64,000 nucleotides of DNA from Verrucomicrobiaceae bacterium (GCA_947458455.1 CANGYJ010000003.1:248001-312000); one strand, 5' to 3'; counted from the first letter of the stretch, positions 44,615 to 53,955 are shown. The notes: generated from the letters alone by a model not told the origin. Translations and numbers: made by a program.

Positions 44615-44890
44615 TTACCAAGCCTTCGGAAAGCCAGCCAAAGCAAGAAGTAGTAGCGAGAGCACCAGGACGATGATGCCAATGAGCCGTGACATCGCGA
44701 TGGCTCGTGGCGTGGGCTCACTTTGATCCTCCCACCAGTCGCGGTCACGATTGGTGTGCGAGTAGCGTGGTGCCACGGCGGCGATCAGCGCCACCAGAGC
44801 CGTGCCCCAAAGCCATTCAGGAGGGATGAAATCGGTGATCACGGCGAAATCGATTGGATGGGTGGCCGGTGCTCGCAATGAAGACAGCAA
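44615..44890 (-). CDS. Small two-helix membrane protein, last gene of the DUF1501/PSD1 operon
   Basis: Up to 91 residues. There are two hydrophobic segments: WLWGTALVALIAAVAP and GIIVLVLSLLLLALAGFP. Between them is a charged loop NRDRDWWEDQSEPTPRAIAM. The ATG at 44890 lies 22 bp after the DUF1501 stop. A GTG at 44842 would begin at the residue where the relic copy at 55402-55587 has its ATG (VITDFIPPEW versus MITDFIPPAW), so 75 residues is an alternative. The family is not recognised. A copy with a premature stop lies about 10.8 kb away. Confidence 0.65.
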   Translation of the reverse strand: MLSSLRAPATHPIDFAVITDFIPPEWLWGTALVALIAAVAPRYSHTNRDRDWWEDQSEPTPRAIAMSRLIGIIVLVLSLLLLALAGFPKAW

Positions 44891-44911
44891 AGTGATGGGC
44901 GAGAAGCAAAC

Positions 44912-46339
44912 TTACGCCAGCAACTCCGTCACGACCTTCGGTCCTTCTTCGACGCCTGTGAGGCGGTAATCGAGGCCGGCGTAGCGATAGGTGAACTTGT
45001 GGTGATCGAAGCCGAGCAGGTGCAGGATGGTGGCGTGGAGATCGCGGATGTGGACGGGCTTTTCGGCGGCGGCAAAACCAAACTCGTCGGTCGCGCCGTG
45101 GATGTGGCCGCGTCTCACACCGCCTCCGGCGAGCCAGGTGGTGAAGCCGTAGGGGTTATGGTCTCGACCGCGTTGTTTGCCAGCGTTGAGGCCTGGCGTA
45201 GGCAACTCGACGACTGGGGTGCGGCCAAACTCTCCACCCCAGATGACAAGGGTGTCATCAAACAGGCCCCTCTGCTTCAAATCGGTGAGCAGGGCGGCGA
45301 TGGGCTGGTCCACCTTGGCGGCGAGCGGTTTGTGGTCGAGCACATCATCGTGGTTGTCCCAGGGCTGACCATCGCCCGTCCAGAGCTGGAGGAAGCGCAC
45401 ACCGCGCTCAAGCAATCGACGGGCGATGAGGCACTGACGGGCGAAGGAACCCTCCGGGCCGGGCTTCACGCCATACATCTGACGAACGGCCTCCGGTTCC
45501 TTCATGATGTCAAAGGCATCGCTGGCCTCCATCTGCATGCGGTAGGCGAGTTCGAAGCTCTGGATGCGGGCTTCGAGCTGGGTGTCCTTTTGCCGCTCGG
45601 CCAGGTGGCGCTGATTGAAGGCAAGCAACAAGTCGAGTTGCTCGCGCTGGCGTTTGCTATCGAGTGAGCCGTTGCGGATGAACTCGACGAGCTTGTCCAC
45701 GCTCTCGTGGTCGGTGTTGACGTAGGCACCTTGGAAGGCACTGGGGAGAAAGCCTGCCTGCCAGTTTTTGGTGCGGCGGATGGGCATGCCGCCAGGGCAC
45801 ATGGCGATGTAGCCGGGCAGGTTTTGATTCATGGAGCCGAGGCCGTAGGTGATCCAGGAGCCGAGGCTGGGACGATTGAGCCTCGCCTCGCCACAGTTGA
45901 GCAAACCGAGCGATGGCTCGTGGTTTGGCAAGTCCGTGTGCATCGAGCGGATGATGCAGAGATCGTCCGCATGCTGCGCGGTCTTGGCGAAGAGCTCGCT
46001 GACCTCGATGCCGCTTTTGCCGTATTTTTGAAACGCATACGGCGACTTCAAGCCCGCACCTGTCGGACGCTCGGTCTTCAACGGCGAGGGAATGGCCTTG
46101 CCGTCATATTTATCGAGAGAGGGCTTCGGATCGAAGGTGTCCAGATGCGACGGACCGCCGTTCATGAACAGATGCACTACGCGTTTCGCCCTGGCAGGCA
46201 GCGGCGGCTGGCGAGCTGCGAGCGGGTTGAGTGAAATGGATGATGTCTCCGCGAGCAGATCGCCAAGGCCCATGGCACCAAAGCCCATGCCGATGCGGGC
46301 GAGTATGTCGCGGCGGGTGAGGTAAGGGATTTGAGTCAT
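44912..46339 (-). CDS. DUF1501 domain-containing protein (sulfatase-like fold), Tat-exported
   Basis: A complete 475-residue protein. The N terminus has a twin-arginine-like signal (LTRRDILARIGMGFGAMGLG). The core includes RVVHLFMNGGPSHLDTFDPK, GSWITYGLGSMNQNLPGYIA, the FARQCLIARRLLERGVRFLQ helix, DDTLVIWGGEFGRTPVVELP and GRDHNPYGFTTWLAGGGV with the conserved RDHN. DUF1501 proteins belong to the alkaline-phosphatase/sulfatase superfamily but their substrates are unknown. It follows the PSD1 gene by 86 bp. Such pairs are multiplied many times in Planctomycetes and Verrucomicrobia and are thought to serve polysaccharide breakdown, which is not proven. Confidence 0.93.
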   Translation of the reverse strand: MTQIPYLTRRDILARIGMGFGAMGLGDLLAETSSISLNPLAARQPPLPARAKRVVHLFMNGGPSHLDTFDPKPSLDKYDGKAIPSPLKTERPTGAGLKSPYAFQKYGKSGIEVSELFAKTAQHADDLCIIRSMHTDLPNHEPSLGLLNCGEARLNRPSLGSWITYGLGSMNQNLPGYIAMCPGGMPIRRTKNWQAGFLPSAFQGAYVNTDHESVDKLVEFIRNGSLDSKRQREQLDLLLAFNQRHLAERQKDTQLEARIQSFELAYRMQMEASDAFDIMKEPEAVRQMYGVKPGPEGSFARQCLIARRLLERGVRFLQLWTGDGQPWDNHDDVLDHKPLAAKVDQPIAALLTDLKQRGLFDDTLVIWGGEFGRTPVVELPTPGLNAGKQRGRDHNPYGFTTWLAGGGVRRGHIHGATDEFGFAAAEKPVHIRDLHATILHLLGFDHHKFTYRYAGLDYRLTGVEEGPKVVTELLA

Positions 46340-46425
46340 GGTTTTAAGGGGAGAGGGACGACAGAGGAATGCGGACAGGGGAATGTTTTTTGGATTTTTA
46401 TTCCTTTGTCCGCATTCCTTTGTCG

Positions 46426-49149
46426 TTAATCACTAAACTGGAACTCATTGCCGATGAGGAGCACCTGCGCGAGCTGGGAGAGCGGGGTCTGCGGCGCTGG
46501 AGCTGGCGTGGCAGGGGCGCTGTTCACGAAGCGCAGCGCCATCTCGGCCTCGTCCGGTTTTGGGCCGCGCAGCAGCACACGCTGATACAGCGCCTCAAGG
46601 GTGCGGGCATCCACGACACCTCCGGTGTTGGCCTGGAGCGTGGCGGCGAGTTTGCCCGACTGCGCCTGGATGAAGGGCGAGTTGATGAGGAACAAGGCCT
46701 GCTGCGGCACGGTGGTGACAGAGCGCTGAGGGCTGTGAATGTCAGGATTCGCAAAGTCAAACATGGCGGGCACGCTGGCCTGCACTTCACGGTCGATGAA
46801 GAGGTAGAGGCTGCGACGGGTGTCCACCTCCGGAGCGGCGAGTGGTGTGGCGCGTCCACCTGCATTCGCGACATTCAGCGAGCCGCAGACAGCGAGCGTG
46901 GAGTCACGCATCTGCTCGTAGTCGAGCCGCAGGCGGTTAAAGCGCGAGAGCAGGGCGTTCTCCGCGTCCTTCACGTCTTTGTCCGGTGTGCTGGCGCAGC
47001 TCTGCTGGTAGGTGCGCGAGTTCAGGATGAGGCGTTGCAGCTTCTTCAGGCTCCAACCTTCCTCCATGAAGGTGGCGGCGAGGAAATCGAGCAGTTCCGC
47101 CTGTTCGGGCCTCGGCGTCTGCATGCCAAAATCGCTGGGCAGGCTCACCAGAGGCTTGCCAAAGTACAGCATCCACACGCGGTTCACCATCACGCGGGCG
47201 GTGAGCGGATTTTCCTTGCTGGTGATGCTCTGTGCCAACTCCAGCCTGCCGCTGCCCTTCGAGAACTTCTGCCCGCCAAACATCGTCAGGAAGCCGCGTG
47301 GTGCGAGTGCTCCCTGACGTGCCGGATTGCCACGAATGAAGATGTTCACATCCGCTGGTTGCGGACGATCCTGCATGGTCATGGCGCGAAGAGGTGCGCC
47401 GGGATCTTCGACAGCGAGCTTCTTGATCTCATTATCAATCTCCTGCATGCGCAGGCTGTCCTTCACGTTGAAAAACTGGTCGATGCCATCCGCAGGCACC
47501 GACATCGGCGACATGGGAGTTTGCAGTAGTCCGCGCATTTCCAGCCACGGCGGATTCTCCGGCACGAGACCGCTGACGCATGCGAGGAAAGCCTGCTGAT
47601 AGAACGCGGCGACATCGGCGAAGTTCTTCGGTGGCGGTTTAGTGGCCAAAATATCTCGTAGAACTTGATTCGCACCGCTCTCGGGTTTGGCGAGGCGTTG
47701 GGCCAGCTCGGGTGCCTTCGCTGCGAATTCAGGCTCCAGTAGCTTGGCAAACTCTGTCCACGCGAGCATGACTGGATGCGGTTGCGGCACCAGCGCGTAG
47801 GTCGTGAGGAAGTCGCGCCACTTCGTCGCCACACTCTCGCGAAACATCTCCGTGGCCGCAGTGGCTTTGAATGCGTCCGGCGTCATGGCAGTCGCACGCT
47901 GGGCAAAGAGCAGGTAGTCGCGCATTTTGTCCGGCTTGCGCAGTTCGCTGAAAACCTCCTCGCGAAACGCTTTCTTTTTCACATCCACCGCCGCCACCTT
48001 CTGTTTAAACGCCGCCGCTGCCGCCGCATCCGGTGCTTCGCCGATGATCGGAAACTCCGGTGGCACGACGCAACTGTTCATCACGCTGTAGAGCGCATAG
48101 TAGTCTGCCGTTGGCACCGGATCATATTTGTGATCATGGCAGCGTGCGCAGGACACGGTGAGACCCATCAAGCCGCGTGAGATCACATCAATACGGTCGT
48201 CGATCTGCAAGGTCCCATCGCCCACGAAGCTGTCATTCACGGTGAGAAAACCAAGCGCCGCCAGAGAACCCACTGGCTTGCCGGGAGCCTGCAAATGATC
48301 CGCCGCGAGCTGCTCCGTGATGAACTGGTCATAGGGCAGATCATCGTTGAGCGCCTTCACCACCCAGTCGCGATAGGTGTGGGCATTCGGGAGACGATTG
48401 TCCGCACCAGGACCCGCGTAGCCCCAGGTATCCGCGTAGCGTGCCACATCCAGCCACATGCGTCCGATGCGCTCACCATAGCGCGGAGAAGCCAGCAGCT
48501 TGTCGATCAACGCCGCCGCCGCATTCGGCAGGCCTCCCGCTGCCGCTTGTTTGAACTGCTCCACGTCCTCGTAGCTCGGCGGTAGCCCCGTGAGGCTCAG
48601 ATGCAGCCTGCGGCACAGCACCCTCGCATCCGCCGGTGGTGCAAAGTCCAGGCCCGCCTTTGCCAACTTCTCAGCAACCAAGGCATCCACCGAAGTCGGC
48701 GTTGCAGGTTTGGCGATGGGCTTGAAGGCCCAATGCTCTTGCCACTTGGGCTTGTTCTGGCCCACCGCCGCCTCCTTCGGCCATGGCAGCCCCATTTTCA
48801 CCCATTGCACCAGCGCCTCGATCTGCGCCGATGCAAGCTGTGGCTTCTTCGTTGGCATCGGCTCCACACCCGGCGCATGGCGCACCGATTTGATCAGGGA
48901 ACTCGCCTCAGGATCACCCGCGATGACGACCTTGCCCACATCCGTGCCACGCAACAGCGCCTCCCGCGAATCCAGCCTCAGCCCGCTCTTCGCCTTCTCA
49001 GCGCCATGGCATGAGTAGCAATGCTCCGCGAGCACCGGCCGCACATTCTTCTCAAAAAACACGACCTGCTCCGCACTGAAGACCACCTCCTGCGCCACGA
49101 CGCTTTTCGATGCGATGCCTATCAGGGTGAGGATACGAGTGAGGTTCAT
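46426..49149 (-). CDS. PSD1 protein: planctomycete cytochrome c + DUF1549 + DUF1553
   Basis: 907 residues with a signal peptide at the start (MNLTRILTLIGIASKSVVAQ). The cytochrome c-type module has the single heme motif CYSCHG near residue 43, with the axial methionine expected in VEPMPTKKPQL. DUF1549 follows, with CRRLHLSLTGLPPSYEDVEQ and RIGRMWLDVARYADTWGYAG, including the second conserved Cys/His segment GLTVSCARCHDHKYDPVPTA. The C-terminal DUF1553 has ARVMVNRVWMLYFGKPLVSL, SDFGMQTPRPEQAELLDFLA and LYLFIDREVQASVPAMFDFA. This three-part architecture is specific to Planctomycetes/Verrucomicrobia-type bacteria. It probably transfers electrons in the periplasm. It is in an operon with DUF1501 and the upstream 319-residue exported protein. 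Confidence 0.93.
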   Translation of the reverse strand: MNLTRILTLIGIASKSVVAQEVVFSAEQVVFFEKNVRPVLAEHCYSCHGAEKAKSGLRLDSREALLRGTDVGKVVIAGDPEASSLIKSVRHAPGVEPMPTKKPQLASAQIEALVQWVKMGLPWPKEAAVGQNKPKWQEHWAFKPIAKPATPTSVDALVAEKLAKAGLDFAPPADARVLCRRLHLSLTGLPPSYEDVEQFKQAAAGGLPNAAAALIDKLLASPRYGERIGRMWLDVARYADTWGYAGPGADNRLPNAHTYRDWVVKALNDDLPYDQFITEQLAADHLQAPGKPVGSLAALGFLTVNDSFVGDGTLQIDDRIDVISRGLMGLTVSCARCHDHKYDPVPTADYYALYSVMNSCVVPPEFPIIGEAPDAAAAAAFKQKVAAVDVKKKAFREEVFSELRKPDKMRDYLLFAQRATAMTPDAFKATAATEMFRESVATKWRDFLTTYALVPQPHPVMLAWTEFAKLLEPEFAAKAPELAQRLAKPESGANQVLRDILATKPPPKNFADVAAFYQQAFLACVSGLVPENPPWLEMRGLLQTPMSPMSVPADGIDQFFNVKDSLRMQEIDNEIKKLAVEDPGAPLRAMTMQDRPQPADVNIFIRGNPARQGALAPRGFLTMFGGQKFSKGSGRLELAQSITSKENPLTARVMVNRVWMLYFGKPLVSLPSDFGMQTPRPEQAELLDFLAATFMEEGWSLKKLQRLILNSRTYQQSCASTPDKDVKDAENALLSRFNRLRLDYEQMRDSTLAVCGSLNVANAGGRATPLAAPEVDTRRSLYLFIDREVQASVPAMFDFANPDIHSPQRSVTTVPQQALFLINSPFIQAQSGKLAATLQANTGGVVDARTLEALYQRVLLRGPKPDEAEMALRFVNSAPATPAPAPQTPLSQLAQVLLIGNEFQFSD

Positions 49150-49233
49150 TTCAGAGGTCTATTCATAAGCCGCCAGATGCGAAAGTTTAACGACTGATCG
49201 TGTGACAAAACGCTGTTCCAGCAGGATTGGCGG

Positions 49234-50193
49234 TCAGTGGCTCAGCACCTCCACGCGAACATCTCGAAGCGTGAGCCCGAGCCGTCCACGGCTGCCTTTG
49301 GGAGCGAAGACCTCGGGATTGAGATTGAAATGGATGAGACGGAGATCGGCGGGGTTGCCAGAAACGGCAGATGTTTCGGGAAACCTAGCTTGCATGGCGT
49401 GGATGGCGTTCTTCAACTCAGCAGCGGTCACGCGGACGTCATAGCGCCGATATTCCGCAAACGGCTGCGAGGTGAAAAGAGCCGAATCTTTGCCCGGATG
49501 CATCCACTGGCTCTTCTTGTTCAGCGCCGAGTAGAGAATGGGAATCTGCGTGCCGCCCTCCCAACCATCGAAATGCACCGTGTCGGGGAACTGGCTCTCC
49601 GGGCGCATATCGAAGAGATTGGCGGCGAGCCAGAACTGCTTCTGTGAGCGTGTGTCGAGGAAAAGAAAGTTCACGGTGATGTAGGGCTGTGCCTCTCCCT
49701 CGCGAGAAGCCGTGGGCACTTTCATCTCGAAGCTAATCACCAGTTCCACGCCTTCTTTGGCAAACGGCATCGGCGCTTTCGCGAAATCCCACCACCAATA
49801 CGCTGGCGTGATCGGCAGCAGCGAGCCGAGCGCGGGTCGTGGATGATCCGAATCAATCCAGATGCCAACCTCGCGACCATGCACCTGCACGGCGGTGCTG
49901 TTTACGTCTGCCATCGGCCCGAATTGAAACCCGACAGGCACTTTCAAACCCGTGAATGCACCTGCATCCCATGCTTGCGACACGATGAGCGTGGTCTTAC
50001 CGTAATTCCCAATGCGCACATAAAACGTCTCGCTCTCTGGATGCACCTCACCGATCACGCACGCGGCGGCGGCCTTGGCGTCGCTGATGGCGGGTTGATG
50101 GAAAAACGTCTCGATCACTCGCGCATCAGGTGTTTGAGCAGCCAGACCGTTGGCAGCCATCCAGGCAAAAATGAGAAGACGATGGGGCTGCAT
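49234..50193 (-). CDS. Exported protein of unknown function, first gene of the PSD1/DUF1501 cluster
   Basis: A 319-residue protein with a short signal peptide (LLIFAWMAANGLAAQ). The mature part is beta-rich: FYVRIGNYGKTTLIVSQAWD, GFQFGPMADV, VHGREVGIWIDSDHPRP, AYWWWDFAKAPMPF and the end GRLGLTLRDVRVEVLSH. It may be a carbohydrate-binding or sandwich-type protein, but no family is recognised. It lies 84 bp upstream of the PSD1 gene on the same strand. A decayed fragment of a close relative lies at 55095-55366. Confidence 0.75.
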   Translation of the reverse strand: MQPHRLLIFAWMAANGLAAQTPDARVIETFFHQPAISDAKAAAACVIGEVHPESETFYVRIGNYGKTTLIVSQAWDAGAFTGLKVPVGFQFGPMADVNSTAVQVHGREVGIWIDSDHPRPALGSLLPITPAYWWWDFAKAPMPFAKEGVELVISFEMKVPTASREGEAQPYITVNFLFLDTRSQKQFWLAANLFDMRPESQFPDTVHFDGWEGGTQIPILYSALNKKSQWMHPGKDSALFTSQPFAEYRRYDVRVTAAELKNAIHAMQARFPETSAVSGNPADLRLIHFNLNPEVFAPKGSRGRLGLTLRDVRVEVLSH

Positions 50194-50252
50194 GAGAAGG
50201 CAATGAAACGCTGATCAAACCTCTCTTCTTTGGGTGGCTAAGGCAGCGTTGG

Positions 50253-51539
50253 TCACAGATTTGCTGCGGCGGGCGCGGTCTCATCTGAGGCGGCCGGCAG
50301 GCGCTTGAAGCAGATCGCTACCGACACGAGCAACAGCACCAGCGCCGAGAGCAGTAGCCCCGACGCGGTCATCACGAAGAAGCCGATGAAGTGTTCGCGT
50401 CCTGGAAACAGACCGCGAGCGAGCATCACGCCGACATAGCCGAGATAACCAATGGCATCGGCGAGATACATGAGGAAGCCAAGGTTTCCTCGTTCGCGCG
50501 TCAGGGCGATGAACCGCTCGAAGATGGTGGTATGCACGGCGACGTAGGGCACATACATGCCCACGCCAAGGAGCACCATGAAGGCGAATGGAGAAAGGAT
50601 GCTCCGGTGATGAGCCCAGAGCGCCAGCAGACCGATGACGAGCCCGGCGATGGATAGCAGCAGCCCAGTGAAGAAGGCGCGGCGGTTGTCCTTCACGAGC
50701 ACGAGCGCGCCATTGGCGATGACGACGACGAGCGTGACCCACAGCTCGGATTGAGTGAAGACAGCAGGTTGCGATGCATGGCCGAGGCCGCCCCAGATCT
50801 CGGGGGCGAAGTCGGCACGCAGGCTGCGCAGGATGGTGATGAGCAGATAGGCCAGCACGATACCCAGCAGGCCGAGACCGTGACGCCTCAGCAGCGCGAT
50901 GCGCTCGGCTGCGGTCATGGGCGTGCGGCGAGAGCGTGCGGCTTCATCGTCCTGAGTGGGCGGAGGGATTTGCTTGAGCATCCAAACAAACACCAAGAGC
51001 GGTGCCAGAAAGAGAAGCCCGGCGGTGAACGGCATCCAGCGCTCGGTGATGCCGCTTTGCAAAAGCAGCGCACCGGCTGACTTCGACACCCCGTCGGCGA
51101 GGATAAAGCTGGCGCACAATCCGGCGACGAACACCTCGGTCATGCACCGGCCTTCCACAAAACCGAGCACCAGTCCGAAGACCATGCCGAGCGCGAGTCC
51201 GTTGATGAATACGCAGACGGCATCCAGCGGTGCAGGCACGATCGCAAAGAGCAGCAGCGCGAGATGCGCGATGGCGATGAGGCCGAGAAAGGCGCGAGCG
51301 CGGCCAGTGGCGGTCATTTCAGCGATGACTTTGATGCCAATGAACTTCGACAGCATGTAACCGATCACCTGCGCCGTCACGAGCCATGCCTTGGTCTCAG
51401 CACCACCGAATCCAGCGGCGGTGAAGGGCTTTCGAAAGCCATACATGCACGCATACGCGCCGAAAGCAGCCAGCACACACCACAGCGTGAGGAACCAGGG
51501 CCGCGCCATCCAGCGCGTGAGCAACGGATGATGACTCAT
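50253..51539 (-). CDS. DUF5690 family MFS-type transporter in the phosphonate operon
   Basis: A 428-residue integral membrane protein with about 12 predicted helices and the family start FGAYACMYGFRKPFTAAGFG. Other helices include GLALGMVFGLVLGFVEGR, FAFMVLLGVGMYVPYVAVHT and FLMYLADAIGYLGYVGVMLA. DUF5690 is part of the major facilitator superfamily and recurs next to phosphonate-degradation genes. Its start overlaps the stop of the HD-domain gene by four bases, so it is the last gene of a coupled operon (55073 down to 50253). It is the best candidate for phosphonate uptake here, since no phnCDE transporter is present; that role is inference. Confidence 0.85.
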   Translation of the reverse strand: MSHHPLLTRWMARPWFLTLWCVLAAFGAYACMYGFRKPFTAAGFGGAETKAWLVTAQVIGYMLSKFIGIKVIAEMTATGRARAFLGLIAIAHLALLLFAIVPAPLDAVCVFINGLALGMVFGLVLGFVEGRCMTEVFVAGLCASFILADGVSKSAGALLLQSGITERWMPFTAGLLFLAPLLVFVWMLKQIPPPTQDDEAARSRRTPMTAAERIALLRRHGLGLLGIVLAYLLITILRSLRADFAPEIWGGLGHASQPAVFTQSELWVTLVVVIANGALVLVKDNRRAFFTGLLLSIAGLVIGLLALWAHHRSILSPFAFMVLLGVGMYVPYVAVHTTIFERFIALTRERGNLGFLMYLADAIGYLGYVGVMLARGLFPGREHFIGFFVMTASGLLLSALVLLLVSVAICFKRLPAASDETAPAAANL

Positions 51540-52090
51540 GCGGCGGAGCGGACAAAGGTTTGCAGCAGCGGGACGAACGAGTCGAGGTCCGGCGTCGCCA
51601 TCTCGGGCACCTTGCCCATGTCGTCATAGCGGCGCACTCGCACGGCGAGGTCAAAGTGCGGCTCGCTCTCGAATTCGCGCGCTTCGTCCGCGTTCATCGG
51701 ACCGCCTTGCAGATGCAGGCTCGTGCGCGAGGCATCGGAGAGACCATCAAGATAGGCCGGTTCCTTCCAGCAGAGATAGCGCTTCGCCGCGACGTGCAGT
51801 CGGCACGCATCGACGATGTCATCGGTGAAGAGCGGCTTGAGCTTTTGATAGCCGATGTGCTCATGCCGGGCATCCACGCCATGAGTAGCGATGTCTTCAC
51901 CGAGCTGATGACAAAGATGCCCGTAATCATCAAGCAACGCGGCAGCGACGACGACCGGCGGCTCGCCCGCTTCCTGAGCAAAGGTCGCGCATTGCAGCGC
52001 GTGCTGCAGCTCGGTCACGTCTTCACCATAATGACGATGACCGTGCTCACGATACGTTCGCAGCACGTCGTCGAGGTTGGTTGGAGTCAT
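51536..52090 (-). CDS. PhnZ-like HD-domain protein of phosphonate operons, altered HD motif
   Basis: 184 residues, of the TIGR03276 type related to PhnZ. PhnZ is a mixed-valence di-iron oxygenase that cleaves 2-amino-1-hydroxyethylphosphonate to glycine and phosphate. Conserved segments are ELQHALQCATFAQEAG (first His ligand), RHEHIGYQKL, HVAAKRYLCWKEPAYLDGLS (His ligand plus basic substrate-binding patch) and SLHLQGGPMNADEA. At the place where the family has the HD dyad (LLHDxGH), this protein reads LLDDYGHL, so the first metal-binding His is replaced by Asp. The usual upstream Tyr-x-x-Glu region reads RHYGED. It may be inactive, use another metal arrangement, or contain a sequencing error. 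No phnY partner is present nearby. Confidence 0.85.
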   Translation of the reverse strand: MTPTNLDDVLRTYREHGHRHYGEDVTELQHALQCATFAQEAGEPPVVVAAALLDDYGHLCHQLGEDIATHGVDARHEHIGYQKLKPLFTDDIVDACRLHVAAKRYLCWKEPAYLDGLSDASRTSLHLQGGPMNADEAREFESEPHFDLAVRVRRYDDMGKVPEMATPDLDSFVPLLQTFVRSAA

Positions 52091-52153
52091 GGTGTGGAGT
52101 GTTGAAGTTTGAAACCCAGGTCAAAGAGGTTTGCCGCGACAAGTCCGTGACAT

Positions 52154-53179
52154 TCACCGGCTCATCGAGATGGCCACCCGCGCCCAGCGACGTGTCGCTG
52201 ACAACGCAAAGCCTTCGTCCAACTGCGCTAGCGACAGCGGCGGACTAACGAGCGAAGCCCACGGCAGCGTTGATTGCGTTAGGAATGCCACGGCCATGTC
52301 GAGATGACGCGGCGCGTAGTTGTGAAAGCCGCGCACGCTTACGCAGCCGCGAATGATCGCCTCGCCAGTGAGGTTCAAGGCGGAATCGGGATGCACCATG
52401 CCGACAAAAAGATAGTGCCCGCCGGGACGCAGGAAGCGCAGACCTTCGTTCACGATAGATGGGACGCCCGCCGCCTCGATCACCACATCCGCGCACTTCG
52501 CGGGCACGTCCACGCACAGCATCGCCTCGCCGCCAAAATCCGCCACACTTGCGAGCCGTGCTTCATCCGTGTCCACCACGATCACCCGCTCGACACCCGC
52601 TGCCCGCAGCAACGCGCAACCGTGCAACCCGAGCAAACCGGCACCCTGCACCACCGCGACATGGCACGGCGATGGCAAATGCTCGGTGACATTCGCCATT
52701 GTCGCGAGCGAGCAGTTCGCTGCTGCCGCGACGGCATCTGGCACGTTTTCAGGCACTTCCACGAGATGCGTCCCAGCCCGGAGAACGATGTGCGTGGCAT
52801 AGGTGCCATGCAGCCCGCTGGCCTCATGCAGCGTGGCATGACCATATTTAAAAACACGCTCACACTTCTGCGGCAGATTCCACTGCGTGCAGGCCGCGCA
52901 TTGCCCGCAGCTATCGGCTGAACTCCAGGTGACGCGCCTGCCCATCCATCGCTCGCGCCCTTCGCCCGCCGCGATCACACGCCCCACACCTTCGTGACCC
53001 AGCACGCAAGGCGTCGGCTCCATGCGCCTGCCAGAATGCGTGTGCAGGTCAGAACCACAAATCGTCGCCAGCGCGATCTCCACCGCCAGCTCCCCGGCAT
53101 GGAGCGATGCAGGCAAAGGCATCTCCGCGATGCGGAAAGGTTTTCCTGCTTGGTCAAAGATGGCGGCGCGGGCGTTCAT
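52154..53179 (-). CDS. Zinc-dependent alcohol dehydrogenase of phosphonate operons
   Basis: A 341-residue medium-chain dehydrogenase of the TIGR03366 type (phosphonate-associated). The catalytic zinc ligand Cys is in TICGSDLHTHSG, with the His-Glu pair in VLGHEGVGRV. The structural zinc site is CGQCAACTQWNLPQKC with four cysteines. The nucleotide-binding Rossmann motif is VVQGAGLLGLHGC. The ATG at 53179 overlaps the stop of phnX by four bases (ATGA), which supports this start over the one at 53200. Its substrate may be acetaldehyde or phosphonoacetaldehyde made by the operon; sequence does not decide. Confidence 0.88.
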   Translation of the reverse strand: MNARAAIFDQAGKPFRIAEMPLPASLHAGELAVEIALATICGSDLHTHSGRRMEPTPCVLGHEGVGRVIAAGEGRERWMGRRVTWSSADSCGQCAACTQWNLPQKCERVFKYGHATLHEASGLHGTYATHIVLRAGTHLVEVPENVPDAVAAAANCSLATMANVTEHLPSPCHVAVVQGAGLLGLHGCALLRAAGVERVIVVDTDEARLASVADFGGEAMLCVDVPAKCADVVIEAAGVPSIVNEGLRFLRPGGHYLFVGMVHPDSALNLTGEAIIRGCVSVRGFHNYAPRHLDMAVAFLTQSTLPWASLVSPPLSLAQLDEGFALSATRRWARVAISMSR

Positions 53180-53955
53180 GCGGCGTGAGTTTCGATCCAA
53201 GCTGGCAGCTCCGCGATGCTCCTCAGCACGACATCCGCCCCGGCTTCTTTGAGGCGCTTTTCAGCCTGCTCGATTCTTTGCTGCCGTTCCTCGGCTGAGA
53301 GCGATTGCAGCGCTTCCAGGCTCAGCCCTACTTCGTTGCCGCATTCGCTGAGACCGATGCAGATCATGCCGGCGTTGCGCCCTTCTGCCATGTCGGCGGG
53401 TGTGTCGCCGATCTTGATACTGCGCGACATGGGATACACGCCGCATTGTTCCGCGATGCGGAAGCAAGCCCACGGCGCAGGGCGGCCTTGCGGCACTTCG
53501 TCAGCACAGATCACGACTTCAGGTTCAATGCCCGATGCGCGGGCGACAGGCTCCAGCACATCCATCATCGCACGGATGTAGCCCGTGGTGCTGCCGATGC
53601 GAATGCCGCGCTCGCGCAGCCAATGCAGGGTTTCAACCGCACCCGGAATCGGTGCTGCGTGAACAAGCAACTCGGCGGGCAGCAGTCGCGCAAAGTCGTC
53701 ATAGATGGCCTGCACGAGTGTTTCGCCAGGCTCGCGCTTCAGCTCGGATCGCACTCGTTGGACGATCTCAGCATAGTGAAGGATCTCGCGCACATGATCC
53801 CGTTTGTGGGCCCCCATCGGCTTGCGTGCGATCTCGTCGCTGATCGGCAGACCCGCGTTTTCGAACGCACGATGAAAGGCCGCGAGCGGCGCGCAGCAGC
53901 CGAAGTCCACTAGGGTTCCAGCCCAGTCGAAGATGATGAGGCCAGGTAAGTTCAT
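53176..53955 (-). CDS. phnX: Phosphonoacetaldehyde hydrolase (phosphonatase)
   Basis: 259 residues of the HAD superfamily, normal PhnX length. Motif 1 is IIFDWAGTLVDFG; the Ala-Gly-Thr form with Asp nucleophile is typical of PhnX. The Schiff-base lysine lies in RKPMGAHKRDHVREIL. Motif 2 is IGSTTGYI and the late motif is IKIGDTPADMAEGRNAG with the acidic metal ligands. It cleaves the C-P bond of phosphonoacetaldehyde to acetaldehyde and phosphate in the cytoplasm. It starts within the last four bases of the FAD oxidase gene. No phnW (2-aminoethylphosphonate transaminase) is present here, so the oxidase upstream is the probable source of phosphonoacetaldehyde. Confidence 0.95.
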   Translation of the reverse strand: MNLPGLIIFDWAGTLVDFGCCAPLAAFHRAFENAGLPISDEIARKPMGAHKRDHVREILHYAEIVQRVRSELKREPGETLVQAIYDDFARLLPAELLVHAAPIPGAVETLHWLRERGIRIGSTTGYIRAMMDVLEPVARASGIEPEVVICADEVPQGRPAPWACFRIAEQCGVYPMSRSIKIGDTPADMAEGRNAGMICIGLSECGNEVGLSLEALQSLSAEERQQRIEQAEKRLKEAGADVVLRSIAELPAWIETHAA

